A stretch of 41,037 nt of DNA from Bacteroidales bacterium UBA2861 (GCA_002350615.1 DEFD01000013.1:45894-86930); one strand, 5' to 3'. Shown: positions 8,183-16,070, numbered from the stretch's first letter. Made by a program: numbers and translations. Notes: generated from the sequence alone by a model not told the origin.

Positions 8183-10086
8183 CAGATATCCACGTCTTCC
8201 AGTTCAACTTCGCTCTTGAGGTTCTTCATTATGAACAACTGCCTGTCCAGGGTGTTGTCTCCCATGTAGAACTCCATTATGTCGGAACTCGATTCCTCTT
8301 CCGCAAGGCTCACTTCGTCCAGCCTCATGCCCTCGCCGATAAAGTCGGCGAATTCGTTGGAACTAATCTCTCCGAGGCCTTTGAAGCGGGTGATTTCCAC
8401 TTTTGTCTTGAGATCCTTTATCGCCTGCTCCTTCTCTTCGATGGAATAGCAGTAGCGGTTCTCCTGCTTGTTGCGCACGCGGAACAGGGGAGTCTGAAGG
8501 ATATAGACATGGCCGCGGCGGATAAGGTCGGGGTAATACTTCATGAAGAAGGTCAGCACCAGCATGCGGATGTGCATGCCGTCGTCATCGGCATCGGTGG
8601 CCACCACTATGTTGTTGTAGCGGAGGTTCTCCAGGTCGTCTTCCACGCCGAGTGCGGAAATCAGGAGGTTCAGCTCTTCGTTCTCGGCAACCTTCTTCCT
8701 GCTTTCCTTGTAGGAATTGATGGGCTTGCCCCTGAGGCTGAAAACGGCCTGATAATCGGAGTTGCGTGCCTTGGTGATGGTTCCGCTTGCGGAGTCGCCC
8801 TCGGTGATGAAGATGCTGCTGCGCTCGATGCTTTCCTGGTTCTTCTCGGTAACCTTGTCGTTGTAATGGTAGCGGCAGTCGCGCAGTTTGCGGTTGTAAA
8901 CGTTTGCCTTTTTGTTGCGCTCCCTGGTCTTTTTCTGGATTCCGGAAATCTCCTCCCGCTCCTGCATGCTGGACTTTATCTTTTCCTCGATGACGGGCAC
9001 GATGTCCCTGTGCATGTGCAGATAATTGTCCAGGTTCTTGGATACGAAGTCGTTGACATAGCTGCGTATGGTGGGGCCGACGTCCACCTTGAGGGCGCCG
9101 TGTTCGTCCCGCTCCTGCTTCTCCCACATGTAGTTGGAGCCGAGCTTGGTCTTTGTCTGGGCTTCGAAGGTGGGTTCCTGAATCTGTATGCTGATGGCTC
9201 CCACGATGCCCTGACGGCAGTCTTCGGGAGTGTATTTCGTGTTCTTGAAGAATTCGCGGAGAGTCTTTGCTATAGCCTCCCTGTACGCAGCCAGATGGGT
9301 GCCTCCGTCGCGGGTGTTCTGTCCGTTTACGAATGAGGCTATGTTCTCGCCGTAGGAGTTGCCGTGGCTGAGGACGATTTCTATGTCTTCACCTTCCAGG
9401 TGTATGGGCGGATAGAGCGGTGCTTCGCTGAGATTCTCGTTGACAAGGTCCAGCAGACCGTTCTGGCTGAAGAAGGATGTCCCGTTGAGATTGAGGGTGA
9501 GCCCTTTCTTGAGGTAGGAATAGTTCTTCACCATGGTCTGAACGTAGTCCATGTTGTATTCGAACTTTCCGAACATCATCGGGTCCGGGTGGAACCTGAC
9601 AAGGGTGCCGTTCTTTTCCTTGGTAGGTCCCTGGCCGCTGTCCTTGAGCTCTCCGCGTTCGAATTCCGCCCATGAGCACTGGCCTTCGCGGTGGGAACAG
9701 ACGTAGAAATAATCACTGAGCGCGTTCACTGCCTTGGTACCCACGCCATTGAGGCCTACGCTCTTCTTGAATGCCTTGTCGTCGAACTTGCCGCCGGTGT
9801 TGAGGTCCTTCACCGCGGTGATCACGCTTCCGAGGGGGATGCCGCGTCCGAAGTCGCGCACCGTCACCGTCCCTTCTTCGAGCGAGATGTTCACCTGCTT
9901 TCCGAATCCCATTGCGAACTCGTCGATAGAATTGTCCACGATTTCCTTAAGCAGCACGTAAATGCCGTCGCCGGGGTTGCTTCCGTTCCCCAGGCGGCCG
10001 ATGTACATTCCCGGTCTTCTCCTTATATGTTCTACGCCTTCGAGAGTGCGTATGTTGTCTTCAGTATAATTGCTCGGAGTGCTCAT
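8182..10086 (-). CDS. parE: DNA topoisomerase IV subunit B
   Basis: A 634-residue type II topoisomerase ATPase subunit that decatenates chromosomes with ParC. The GHKL ATPase domain has RRRPGMYIG, EIVDNSIDEF (catalytic Glu), VRDFGRGIP and LNGVGTKAVNAL. The TOPRIM domain has IFITEGDSASG and VVATDADDDGMHIR with the DxDxD metal residues. The C-terminal ITRFKGLGEISSNEFADFI is typical. The length and the EGDSASG/DADDDG forms fit the Bacteroidota ParE set better than GyrB, but GyrB-like naming is possible. ATG 10086 (MSTPSNYTEDNIRTLEGVEH) is chosen; the six extra residues upstream overlap a -7 box. parC is not in the window. Confidence 0.9.
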   Translation of the reverse strand: MSTPSNYTEDNIRTLEGVEHIRRRPGMYIGRLGNGSNPGDGIYVLLKEIVDNSIDEFAMGFGKQVNISLEEGTVTVRDFGRGIPLGSVITAVKDLNTGGKFDDKAFKKSVGLNGVGTKAVNALSDYFYVCSHREGQCSWAEFERGELKDSGQGPTKEKNGTLVRFHPDPMMFGKFEYNMDYVQTMVKNYSYLKKGLTLNLNGTSFFSQNGLLDLVNENLSEAPLYPPIHLEGEDIEIVLSHGNSYGENIASFVNGQNTRDGGTHLAAYREAIAKTLREFFKNTKYTPEDCRQGIVGAISIQIQEPTFEAQTKTKLGSNYMWEKQERDEHGALKVDVGPTIRSYVNDFVSKNLDNYLHMHRDIVPVIEEKIKSSMQEREEISGIQKKTRERNKKANVYNRKLRDCRYHYNDKVTEKNQESIERSSIFITEGDSASGTITKARNSDYQAVFSLRGKPINSYKESRKKVAENEELNLLISALGVEDDLENLRYNNIVVATDADDDGMHIRMLVLTFFMKYYPDLIRRGHVYILQTPLFRVRNKQENRYCYSIEEKEQAIKDLKTKVEITRFKGLGEISSNEFADFIGEGMRLDEVSLAEEESSSDIMEFYMGDNTLDRQLFIMKNLKSEVELEDVDI

Positions 10087-10092
10087 ATCCCA

Positions 10093-10100
10093 CAAATATA
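10093..10100 (-). promoter_or_regulatory. -7 box TATATTTG just before parE
   Basis: TATATTTG on the minus strand (10100-10093), 6 nt before the parE ATG, matches TAnnTTTG. At the -33 spacing there is only GTG. It may be an internal promoter between the DUF1573 gene and parE. Confidence 0.45.
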
Positions 10101-10108
10101 GCAAAAAT

Positions 10109-10459
10109 CTACTTTTTTACCACTCCGCGGAGGTGCAAAACTACGGGCTTGCGGATATCTGAAAGATATACGGTGAGGGTTTTGTCGAAAGGATGGGGGC
10201 CTTCGTCGTTCTTGTATGTGGCGCGCACCGTGCCGCTCTGTCCGCTCTGCAGGGTTTCGCGGGTCCATTTAACGTCCGTGCAGCCGCATGACGAAATGAC
10301 GAAGAGGATTGTGAGAGGCTCCTCGCCTTTGTTGGTGACGGAGAACTCGCAGCTGAGGGCGCCGTCCTTCTGACTCACGGTGCCGAAATCGTGTACCGTC
10401 CTGTCGAACTCCGCACGTCCGCCAATGAGTACGGAGAGCAGCAATAATAAAATCTTCAT
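10109..10459 (-). CDS. DUF1573 domain protein
   Basis: A 116-residue exported protein with a single DUF1573 domain (Ig-like fold of unknown function, abundant in Bacteroidota). A signal peptide (MKILLLLLSVLIGGRAE) is followed by FDRTVHDFGTVSQKDG and FSVTNKGEEPLTILFVISSCGC, which includes the characteristic SSCGCT motif, and by a C-terminal strand (KPVVLHLRGVVKK). It lies 22 nt upstream of parE. It is probably periplasmic; no enzymatic role is indicated. Confidence 0.85.
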   Translation of the reverse strand: MKILLLLLSVLIGGRAEFDRTVHDFGTVSQKDGALSCEFSVTNKGEEPLTILFVISSCGCTDVKWTRETLQSGQSGTVRATYKNDEGPHPFDKTLTVYLSDIRKPVVLHLRGVVKK

Positions 10460-10460
10460 G

Positions 10461-10491
10461 TTGCAAAATTACTACAAATTCCTTACCTTTG
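10461..10491 (+). promoter_or_regulatory. Promoter of the ferredoxin gene
   Basis: TTG at 10461-10463, a 20-nt spacer and TACCTTTG at 10484-10491 match the Bacteroidota consensus. The ferredoxin ATG is 26 nt downstream. The divergent DUF1573 gene starts at 10459, so the intergenic space is shared. Confidence 0.75.
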
Positions 10492-10517
10492 CGCTGCAAC
10501 AAAAAGAACAAAAGATT

Positions 10518-10691
10518 ATGGCTCACAAAATTGATCCCGACGTATGTGTCGCTTGTGGTACCTGCCAGGGTGAATGCCCTACCGGTGCTATCCGTGAAGG
10601 AGATGTTTATTCCATAGATCCCGATGTCTGCATCGACTGCGGTACCTGCGCAGGTGCCTGCCCGATGGGGGCTATTTCTCCTGAAGCATAA
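10518..10691 (+). CDS. 2[4Fe-4S] ferredoxin
   Basis: A 57-residue dicluster ferredoxin. Two CxxCxxCxxxCP motifs are visible: Cys10/13/16/20 and Cys38/41/44/48, in two near-identical halves (DPDVCVACGTCQGECPTGAI and DPDVCIDCGTCAGACPMGAI). It is a cytoplasmic low-potential electron carrier. The start at 10518 is chosen because upstream in-frame codons overlap the promoter. The pyruvate:ferredoxin oxidoreductase gene nearby (convergent, from 11215) would be a natural electron donor. An HTH gene begins 1 nt downstream. Confidence 0.95.
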   Translation: MAHKIDPDVCVACGTCQGECPTGAIREGDVYSIDPDVCIDCGTCAGACPMGAISPEA

Positions 10692-10692
10692 T

Positions 10693-11064
10693 TTGCTGGA
10701 AGACAAGAGACTCAGAATTTTTGTGACTGCGGTGGAATGTGGTAATTTCACCGCAGCCGCTCGTTTGTTGCATATCACTCAGCCTTCGGTCAGCCAGAAT
10801 GTGGCGGAACTCGAGCGGGATCTCGGGGCCCAGCTGCTGGTGAGGAACCGCAACGAGGTGAGCCTTACCGAAAAGGGACGCCAGTTCTACGGATATGCCA
10901 GGCAGATCCTTCACTGGTACAAAGTGGCTCAGGATGCTTTCCGTCCCAATCCGGCCGATCTTGCCAGGGAAGCCGTGAAACCGGCGGTTCTCCGCCTTGA
11001 GGACGGTCGCGAAGTCCAGGTCTGGGCTTCCGGCAGCGACATCCACATCGAGCTTTTGAAATAG
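10693..11064 (+). CDS. HTH-only LysR-like regulator
   Basis: A 123-residue protein with a LysR-type winged helix-turn-helix domain (LRIFVTAVECGNFTAAARLL, then ITQPSVSQNVAELERDLGAQ and LLVRNRNEVSLTEKGRQF) but no periplasmic-binding-protein-like effector domain. After residue ~85 it has a short tail ending VLRLEDGREVQVWASGSDIHIELL. The start is inferred as TTG 10693, 1 nt after the ferredoxin stop codon; the nearest in-frame ATG lies inside the ferredoxin gene. It is presumably co-transcribed with ferredoxin. No frameshift to a missing C-terminal domain is visible: a large palindrome follows directly. ModE-type or other wHTH assignments are possible. Confidence 0.7.
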   Translation: MLEDKRLRIFVTAVECGNFTAAARLLHITQPSVSQNVAELERDLGAQLLVRNRNEVSLTEKGRQFYGYARQILHWYKVAQDAFRPNPADLAREAVKPAVLRLEDGREVQVWASGSDIHIELLK

Positions 11065-11088
11065 CGTTTTCGCCAACTGCCTGAGCGG

Positions 11089-11147
11089 CAGCGAGTTACA
11101 CGAAGACGATGCTCCATTTTGGAGCATCGTCTTTTCGTATCTCGCTG
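11089..11147. terminator. 59-nt imperfect palindrome after the HTH gene (probable terminator)
   Basis: A 14-bp perfect stem (11103-11116 with 11120-11133) closes a TTT loop. Beyond a 2-nt bulge and internal loop, an outer 7-bp stem CAGCGAG/CTCGCTG (11089-11095 with 11141-11147) continues it. The T-run within the 3' arm suggests termination of the ferredoxin-HTH transcript, though the U-tract is short. A smaller alternative hairpin (TCGCTG/CAGCGA, 11142-11158) overlaps its right edge. Confidence 0.65.
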
Positions 11148-11164
11148 AAAGACAGCGAATTGAC

Positions 11165-11197
11165 AAAAACGGCCGAGCTCAGTGCCCGGCCGTTTTT
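11165..11197. terminator. Bidirectional terminator at the end of nifJ
   Basis: AAAAACGGCCG (11165-11175) pairs with CGGCCGTTTTT (11187-11197), an 11-bp stem around an 11-nt loop. Each direction ends in a run of five T. It lies 18 nt after the nifJ stop on the minus strand and also faces the ferredoxin-HTH unit. Confidence 0.85.
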
Positions 11198-11214
11198 CTT
11201 CGGAATGAGTCCCG

Positions 11215-14200
11215 CTATTTTCCAGCGAGCTTCTTGTAGTTCTCCAGACGCAGCTTTGCGAACTCTTCGGTCTTCTCCAGAAGTTCCTGTGCCCTGTCGG
11301 GGAAGAGTTTGTAAAGGGATGCGAAGCGGACCTCGCCCTTGAGGAAGTCCTGGAACTTGCTCCAGTCGGGTTCCTTGCTGTCCAGGCTGAACGGATTCTT
11401 GTCGGTGCCTTCGAGCATCGGGTTGTAACGGTAGAGATGCCAGTAACCGCATTCTACGGCGAGTTTCTCTTCCCTCTGGCTCAGACCCATACCGGCCTTA
11501 AGACCATGGTTGATACAAGGTGCGTAGGCTATGATGAGTGAAGGTCCGTCGTAGGCTTCGGCTTCCTTGATGGCGTTGAGGTACTGCACGGGGCTTGCAC
11601 CCATTGCGACCTGTGCCACATAGACATAACCGTAGCTCATCGCCATCATGCCGAGATCCTTCTTGCGGATCTTCTTGCCGCTGGCTGCGAACTTGGCGAT
11701 TGCTCCTGCAGGGGTAGCCTTGGAAGACTGTCCGCCCGTGTTGGAGTAAACCTCGGTGTCGAGCACGAGAATGTTGACGTTCTCACCGCTGGCGAGCACA
11801 TGGTCGAGTCCGCCGTAACCGATGTCGTAGGAAGCGCCGTCTCCGCCGATAATCCACTGGCTGCGTGCGGCAATGTAGCTCTTGAGTTCCAGCAGGTCCT
11901 TGCTGTACTCGCATCCGCACTTCTCCAGAAGCGGGACGATCTTGTCGGAAACCTCGCGGGTGACGGTGTAGCTGCCGCGATTCTCGAGCCACTGTCCTGC
12001 GAGAGCCTTGATCTCATCGGAGCACTTGTCGCAATCCTGGATCTTCTTCATGAGTTCGGCGACAGTTTCGCGGATGCGCTCGCTTCCCAGATGCATACCG
12101 AGACCGAATTCGCAGAAGTCCTCGAAGAGGGAGTTAGCCCATGCCGGACCGCGGCCCTTGTCGTTGGTGCAGTAAGGAGATGCAGGGAAGGAAGCTCCGT
12201 AGATGGAAGAACATCCAGTAGCGTTGGCAATCATCATATGGTCGCCGAAGAGCTGGGTGATATTCTTAATATAAGGTGTTTCACCGCAACCGGCGCAGGC
12301 TCCGGAGAACTCGAAGAGAGGCTGGCTGAACTGAGCCGCCTTGAGGTTGCTCTTAGGATCGAGAGGAGTCTTGTAGCCTACCTTGGCATGCAGATGGTCG
12401 TAAACTTCCTGTTCTGCGGTATGCTCGGTGTAGGGCTGCATGCTGAGGCTCTTTTCGGGCTTGGTAGGACATACATCCACGCAGTTGCCGCAACCGGTAC
12501 AGTCGGCGGTGGACACCGCCATGATGAACTTGTATTCCTTGAGGTTGGCTTTGCCTTCGGCGACCTTGGTGCCTGCGGGCAGGGCCTTGGCTTCTTCTTC
12601 CGTGAGGAGGAAAGGACGGATACAGGCGTGAGGGCAGACAAATGCGCAGTTGTTGCACTGGATGCAGCTGTCGGCGTTCCACACGGGAACCGTTACCGCT
12701 ACGCCGCGTTTCTCGTAGGCGGAAGTGCCTGCGGGCATGGTGCCGTCCTGATAGGGGAGGAATGCGCTTACGGGCAGGGTGTCTCCTTCCTGTGCGTTCA
12801 CCACGTCGGCGATATTCTTCACGAATTCGGTGGCGAGGCGTGCCTTGCCGGGATTTTCGAACTTGGCGCTGATCTTTGCCCAGTCGGCAGGGATCTGAAC
12901 CTCGATGTATTCGCCGCCGCGGTCGATGGCCGCATAGTTCATGTTGACCACGTTCTCACCCTTCTTGCCATAGCTCTTCAGGGCTGCGTCCTTCATGTAT
13001 TTGACGGCGTCCTCGTAGGGAATGATGCCGGTAATCTTGAAGAATGCGCTCTGGAGGATGGTGTTGGTGCGTCCGCCGAGGCCGATTTCAGCGGCGATCT
13101 TGGTGGCGTTGATGATATAGAGCTTGATGTGCTTCTTGCCGATGATGCTCTTGACATTGTCGGGGATGCGCTCGAGGGTCTCTTTCTCGTCCCAGAGGGA
13201 GTTGAGGAGCAGGCTGCCGCCTTCCTTGATGCCCTTCAGTACATCGTATTTCTCGAGATAGCTGGGCACGTGGCATGCTACGAAATCGGGAGTGGATACC
13301 AGATAGGGAGCATGGATGGGCTGCTTGCCGAAGCGGAGGTGGCTGCAGGTGTAGCCGCCGGACTTCTTGGAGTCATAGTCGAAGTATGCCTGGCAGTAGA
13401 GGTCGGTGTGGGAACCTATGATCTTGATAGTGTTCTTGTTGGCGCCTACTGTACCGTCGGAGCCGAGACCGAAGAATTTGCACTCGGTGGTGCCGGGTTT
13501 TACGATGCTGACCTCACCCTTGATGGGAAGGCTCTTGAAGGTGACGTCGTCCACGATTCCGATCGTGAATCCATCCTTGGGTGCCTTGCGCTCGAGGTTC
13601 TCGTAAACGGCGATGATCTGTGCAGGGGTGGTGTCCTTGCTGGAAAGACCGTAGCGTCCGCCGATGATGAGCGGGGCGTCGGCTTTGCCCTGATACGCTG
13701 CCTTGATGTCCAGGAAGAGCGGTTCTCCGAGGCTTCCGGGTTCCTTGGTGCGGTCGAGGACTGCAATCTTCTTGACAGTCTTGGGGATAGCCTTGAAGAG
13801 GTATTTCTCGCTGAAAGGACGATAGAGGTGTACGCTTACGAGACCATAGGCGTGGCCCTGTGCGTTGAGGTGGTCGATGGTTTCCTTAATGGTTTCGGTG
13901 ACGGAACCCATAGCGACGATGATGTTCTCCGCCTTGGGGCTTCCGTAGTATGTGAAGGGCCTGTAGGCGCGGCCGGTAAGTTCTCCGATTTCTCCCATGT
14001 AGCGGGCTACGATGTCGGGAACGGCTTCGTAAACCTGGTTGCGGGATTCGACGGCCTGGAAGTAAACGTCGCCGTTCTGTGCAGTACCACGGGTGACGGG
14101 GGCTTCGGGATTGAGTGCCCTTGCACGGAACTGCTGGAGGGCTTTCTCGCTTACCATGCCTTTGAGCGCGGCCTCGTCGAGAGGCTCTATTTTCTGGATT

Positions 14201-14742
14201 TCATGGCTGGTGCGGAATCCGTCGAAGAAGTGCAGGAAAGGAATGCTGCTCTTGATGGCGGAAAGATGTGCCACCGCGGCGAGATCCTGGGCTTCCTGGA
14301 CGGAGCCGGAGGCGAGCATCGCAAAACCTGTCTGACGGCAGGCCATGACGTCCTGATGATCTCCGAAGATGGAGAGAGCGTGGGATGCGAGCGCGCGTGC
14401 GGAAACATGGAAAACTGCAGGAAGCATTTCGCCTGCGATCTTGTACATGTTGGGTATCATCAGAAGAAGTCCCTGGGATGCAGTGTAGGTGGTGGTGAGG
14501 GCTCCGGCCTGAAGGGAACCGTGAACGGTTCCGGCGGCGCCGCCTTCGCTCTGGAGTTCAGTGACTTTCACGGTTTCTCCCCAAAGGTTCTTTTTCCCGT
14601 GTGCAGCCCACTCGTCGATATTCTCCGCCATGGGGGAGGACGGTGTGATAGGGTAGATGGCAGCATGCTCGCTGAAGAGATACGCAATGTTCGCGACAGC
14701 GGTGTTGCCATCACAAGTGATGAATTTCTTTTCTTTAGCCAT
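11215..14742 (-). CDS. nifJ: Pyruvate:ferredoxin (flavodoxin) oxidoreductase
   Basis: A single-chain PFOR of 1,175 residues that converts pyruvate and CoA to acetyl-CoA and CO2, passing electrons to ferredoxin. Domains in order: an N-terminal pyruvate-binding domain (AAIYPITPSSPMAE, ELQSEGGAAGTVHG), a CoA/transketolase-like domain, a two-cluster ferredoxin domain near 690-760 (CIQCNNCAFVCP and CTGCGNCVDVCP), and a C-terminal TPP domain (GACAGCGETPY, ANATGCSSIYG and GGDGASYDIGYGG, then NILVLDTEVYSNTGGQSSK). The C-terminal region gives the third cluster's cysteines. The length is standard for the family. It is monocistronic with a terminator. The nearby dicluster ferredoxin is the likely acceptor. 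Confidence 0.97.
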   Translation of the reverse strand: MAKEKKFITCDGNTAVANIAYLFSEHAAIYPITPSSPMAENIDEWAAHGKKNLWGETVKVTELQSEGGAAGTVHGSLQAGALTTTYTASQGLLLMIPNMYKIAGEMLPAVFHVSARALASHALSIFGDHQDVMACRQTGFAMLASGSVQEAQDLAAVAHLSAIKSSIPFLHFFDGFRTSHEIQKIEPLDEAALKGMVSEKALQQFRARALNPEAPVTRGTAQNGDVYFQAVESRNQVYEAVPDIVARYMGEIGELTGRAYRPFTYYGSPKAENIIVAMGSVTETIKETIDHLNAQGHAYGLVSVHLYRPFSEKYLFKAIPKTVKKIAVLDRTKEPGSLGEPLFLDIKAAYQGKADAPLIIGGRYGLSSKDTTPAQIIAVYENLERKAPKDGFTIGIVDDVTFKSLPIKGEVSIVKPGTTECKFFGLGSDGTVGANKNTIKIIGSHTDLYCQAYFDYDSKKSGGYTCSHLRFGKQPIHAPYLVSTPDFVACHVPSYLEKYDVLKGIKEGGSLLLNSLWDEKETLERIPDNVKSIIGKKHIKLYIINATKIAAEIGLGGRTNTILQSAFFKITGIIPYEDAVKYMKDAALKSYGKKGENVVNMNYAAIDRGGEYIEVQIPADWAKISAKFENPGKARLATEFVKNIADVVNAQEGDTLPVSAFLPYQDGTMPAGTSAYEKRGVAVTVPVWNADSCIQCNNCAFVCPHACIRPFLLTEEEAKALPAGTKVAEGKANLKEYKFIMAVSTADCTGCGNCVDVCPTKPEKSLSMQPYTEHTAEQEVYDHLHAKVGYKTPLDPKSNLKAAQFSQPLFEFSGACAGCGETPYIKNITQLFGDHMMIANATGCSSIYGASFPASPYCTNDKGRGPAWANSLFEDFCEFGLGMHLGSERIRETVAELMKKIQDCDKCSDEIKALAGQWLENRGSYTVTREVSDKIVPLLEKCGCEYSKDLLELKSYIAARSQWIIGGDGASYDIGYGGLDHVLASGENVNILVLDTEVYSNTGGQSSKATPAGAIAKFAASGKKIRKKDLGMMAMSYGYVYVAQVAMGASPVQYLNAIKEAEAYDGPSLIIAYAPCINHGLKAGMGLSQREEKLAVECGYWHLYRYNPMLEGTDKNPFSLDSKEPDWSKFQDFLKGEVRFASLYKLFPDRAQELLEKTEEFAKLRLENYKKLAGK

Positions 14743-14797
14743 AATAGATATATCGGTTATTTATTTGTTGTTTCCGGTCGGAATTGATTCCAATCTA

Positions 14798-14805
14798 CAA
14801 ATATA
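14798..14805 (-). promoter_or_regulatory. Probable -7 box of nifJ
   Basis: TATATTTG on the minus strand (14805-14798), 55 nt before the ATG. At a 20-nt spacing the -33 position reads CTG, one mismatch to TTG. Confidence 0.5.
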
Positions 14806-14853
14806 ATAAAATCCACCGGAAAAAGCAGTAATTCCGATGGATAATTTTCAATT

Positions 14854-14981
14854 CCGTGCTCGGGCACGGTGCGGCAGGCGGATTTTCAGCGGACGTGCCA
14901 CCCGCGGCCCGGAAGCGGGGGACCGCCGGGGTACCGGTGGTGGGGTGAGCGAAGCGGCTGGAAATCCGCCTGTCGCTCCGT
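14854..14981. repeat. 116-nt GC-rich imperfect palindrome (repeat element or structured RNA)
   Basis: Positions 14866-14890 pair with 14957-14981: 25 positions, nearly all matched, with one T-T mismatch and a few wobble pairs. The GC-rich interior (14891-14956) holds further complementary pieces such as CCCG/CGGG and CCACC/GGTGG. An adjacent hairpin CCGTGC-TCGG-GCACGG (14854-14869) competes with the outermost pairs. It begins 6 nt after the fabD stop codon on the minus strand and lies upstream of the nifJ promoter. No coding potential is evident. It may be a REP/MITE-like element or a structured 3' UTR. Confidence 0.6.
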
Positions 14982-14986
14982 AGCCC

Positions 14987-15883
14987 CTAGCTGCGGCCTT
15001 CGATAACGATGCCTTCTGCGGATCCTGCGATGCGGCGGACGAGACCCTGTAGAACGGCGCCGGGGCCGAGTTCTGTGAATTCGGTGGCTCCGTCGGCGAG
15101 CATCTGCTTCACGCTCTGCGTCCATTTCACCGGGCTGGTGAGCTGGGCGAGGAGATTCTTCTTGATGGTGGAGGGGTCGATTTCCGGTTTCGCGCTGACA
15201 TTCTGATAGATAGGGCAGAGCGGGGCCTTGATCTCGGTGGCTTCGATGGCCTTGGCAAGTTCTGCGCGGGCGGGTTCCATAAGAGGGGAGTGGAAGGCTC
15301 CGCTGACCGCGAGAGGAAGGGCCCTGCGGGCACCGGCTTCCTTGAAATTCTCGCATGCTGCGAGGACGGCTTCCTTCTCTCCGGAGATGACCACCTGGCC
15401 GTCGCAGTTGTAGTTGGCGGGAATCACCACTTTTTCCGGCGTGCTGACAGAAGCGCAGATTTCCTCTACTTTTTCATTGGGCAGACCGATGATGGCCGCC
15501 ATGGTCCCGGGGACCTTCTCGCAGCATTTCTGCATCTCGCTTGCGCGGACGGCGACAAGGCGCAGCCCGTCTTCGAAACTCACGGCGCCGCTTGCCACAA
15601 GGGCGGAGAACTCTCCGAGGGAGTGACCGCCTGTGACGACCGCGTCATGGGGCAGCCCCTCACGGAGCGCGAGGGCGCAAGAATGGATGAATATCGCCGG
15701 CTGGGTTACCTTGGTGGCCCTCAGGTCCTCGTCGCTGCCGTTGAACATTATATCGGTAATCCTGAAACCGAGGATATCGTTGGCCTTTTCCATGAGTTCC
15801 CTTGCCTTGGGATCGTTGTCGTAGAGGTCTTTGCCCATTCCTGGGAACTGGGCTCCCTGACCGGGGAAGATGTATGCTTTCAT
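14987..15883 (-). CDS. fabD: Malonyl-CoA:ACP transacylase
   Basis: A 298-residue FabD that loads malonyl groups onto acyl carrier protein for fatty acid synthesis. Motifs: IFPGQGAQFPGMG near the start, the nucleophile elbow VTGGHSLGEFSAL (Ser88), ANYNCDGQVVISG, and SGAFHSPLM with the catalytic His. The ATG at 15883 begins directly at MKAYIFPGQGAQ; a longer open frame upstream overlaps the promoter region and was rejected. It is apparently monocistronic, divergent from tRNA-Arg. Confidence 0.95.
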   Translation of the reverse strand: MKAYIFPGQGAQFPGMGKDLYDNDPKARELMEKANDILGFRITDIMFNGSDEDLRATKVTQPAIFIHSCALALREGLPHDAVVTGGHSLGEFSALVASGAVSFEDGLRLVAVRASEMQKCCEKVPGTMAAIIGLPNEKVEEICASVSTPEKVVIPANYNCDGQVVISGEKEAVLAACENFKEAGARRALPLAVSGAFHSPLMEPARAELAKAIEATEIKAPLCPIYQNVSAKPEIDPSTIKKNLLAQLTSPVKWTQSVKQMLADGATEFTELGPGAVLQGLVRRIAGSAEGIVIEGRS

Positions 15884-15924
15884 AGTGTCGTAGTCATTAC
15901 CTGCGCTTTGTTGCGGCAGAATTA

Positions 15925-15932
15925 CAAAATTA
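15925..15932 (-). promoter_or_regulatory. Candidate -7 box of fabD
   Basis: TAATTTTG on the minus strand (15932-15925) fits TAnnTTTG, 41 nt before the fabD ATG. The -33 position is not TTG. It lies only 12 bp from the divergent -7 box of tRNA-Arg. Confidence 0.4.
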
Positions 15933-15944
15933 CAATTTTTTCCG

Positions 15945-15952
15945 TAACTTTG
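15945..15952 (+). promoter_or_regulatory. -7 box of tRNA-Arg
   Basis: TAACTTTG fits TAnnTTTG, and the base triplet 20 nt upstream is TTA (2/3 of TTG). The tRNA starts 16 nt downstream. Confidence 0.55.
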
Positions 15953-15968
15953 CATCCCGCTACGGTTC

Positions 15969-16040
15969 GCCCCTGTAGTTTAATGGATAGAATTTCGGAT
16001 TCCGGTTCCGACGATAGGCGTTCGATTCGCCTCGGGGGTA
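15969..16040 (+). tRNA. tRNA-Arg (anticodon CCG)
   Basis: A full cloverleaf folds. The acceptor is GCCCCTG with CGGGGGT (two G-U pairs) and discriminator A. The D-arm contains AATGGATA. The anticodon stem TCGGA/TCCGA has loop TTCCGGT, giving anticodon CCG, which reads CGG (Arg). The T-arm is AGGCG-TTCGATT-CGCCT. The 3' CCA is not encoded. A terminator follows 3 nt later. Confidence 0.93.
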
Positions 16041-16042
16041 CG

Positions 16043-16070
16043 AAAAAAGGAGGCCACAGCCTCCTTTTTT
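16043..16070. terminator. Bidirectional terminator between tRNA-Arg and the Na/Pi cotransporter
   Basis: AAAAAAGGAGGC (16043-16054) pairs with GCCTCCTTTTTT (16059-16070) around a CACA loop, with T-runs in both directions. It serves tRNA-Arg on the plus strand and the 16097-17785 gene on the minus strand. Confidence 0.9.

Noticed and set aside
10693..11064. The HTH-only LysR-like gene as a pseudogene fragment
   Set aside because: The frame is intact to a clean stop with a structured terminator right after it, and the tail is not a broken effector domain. I kept it as a gene with reduced confidence.
11800..14787. A 995-codon open frame antisense to nifJ
   Set aside because: It mirrors the PFOR reading frame, has Gly/Val/Leu-rich low-information composition and no recognisable domain. 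Such shadows are expected opposite GC-rich, strongly codon-biased genes.
15884..15955. Extended fabD start 72 nt upstream
   Set aside because: It would run through the promoter area shared with tRNA-Arg and adds residues with no FabD similarity.
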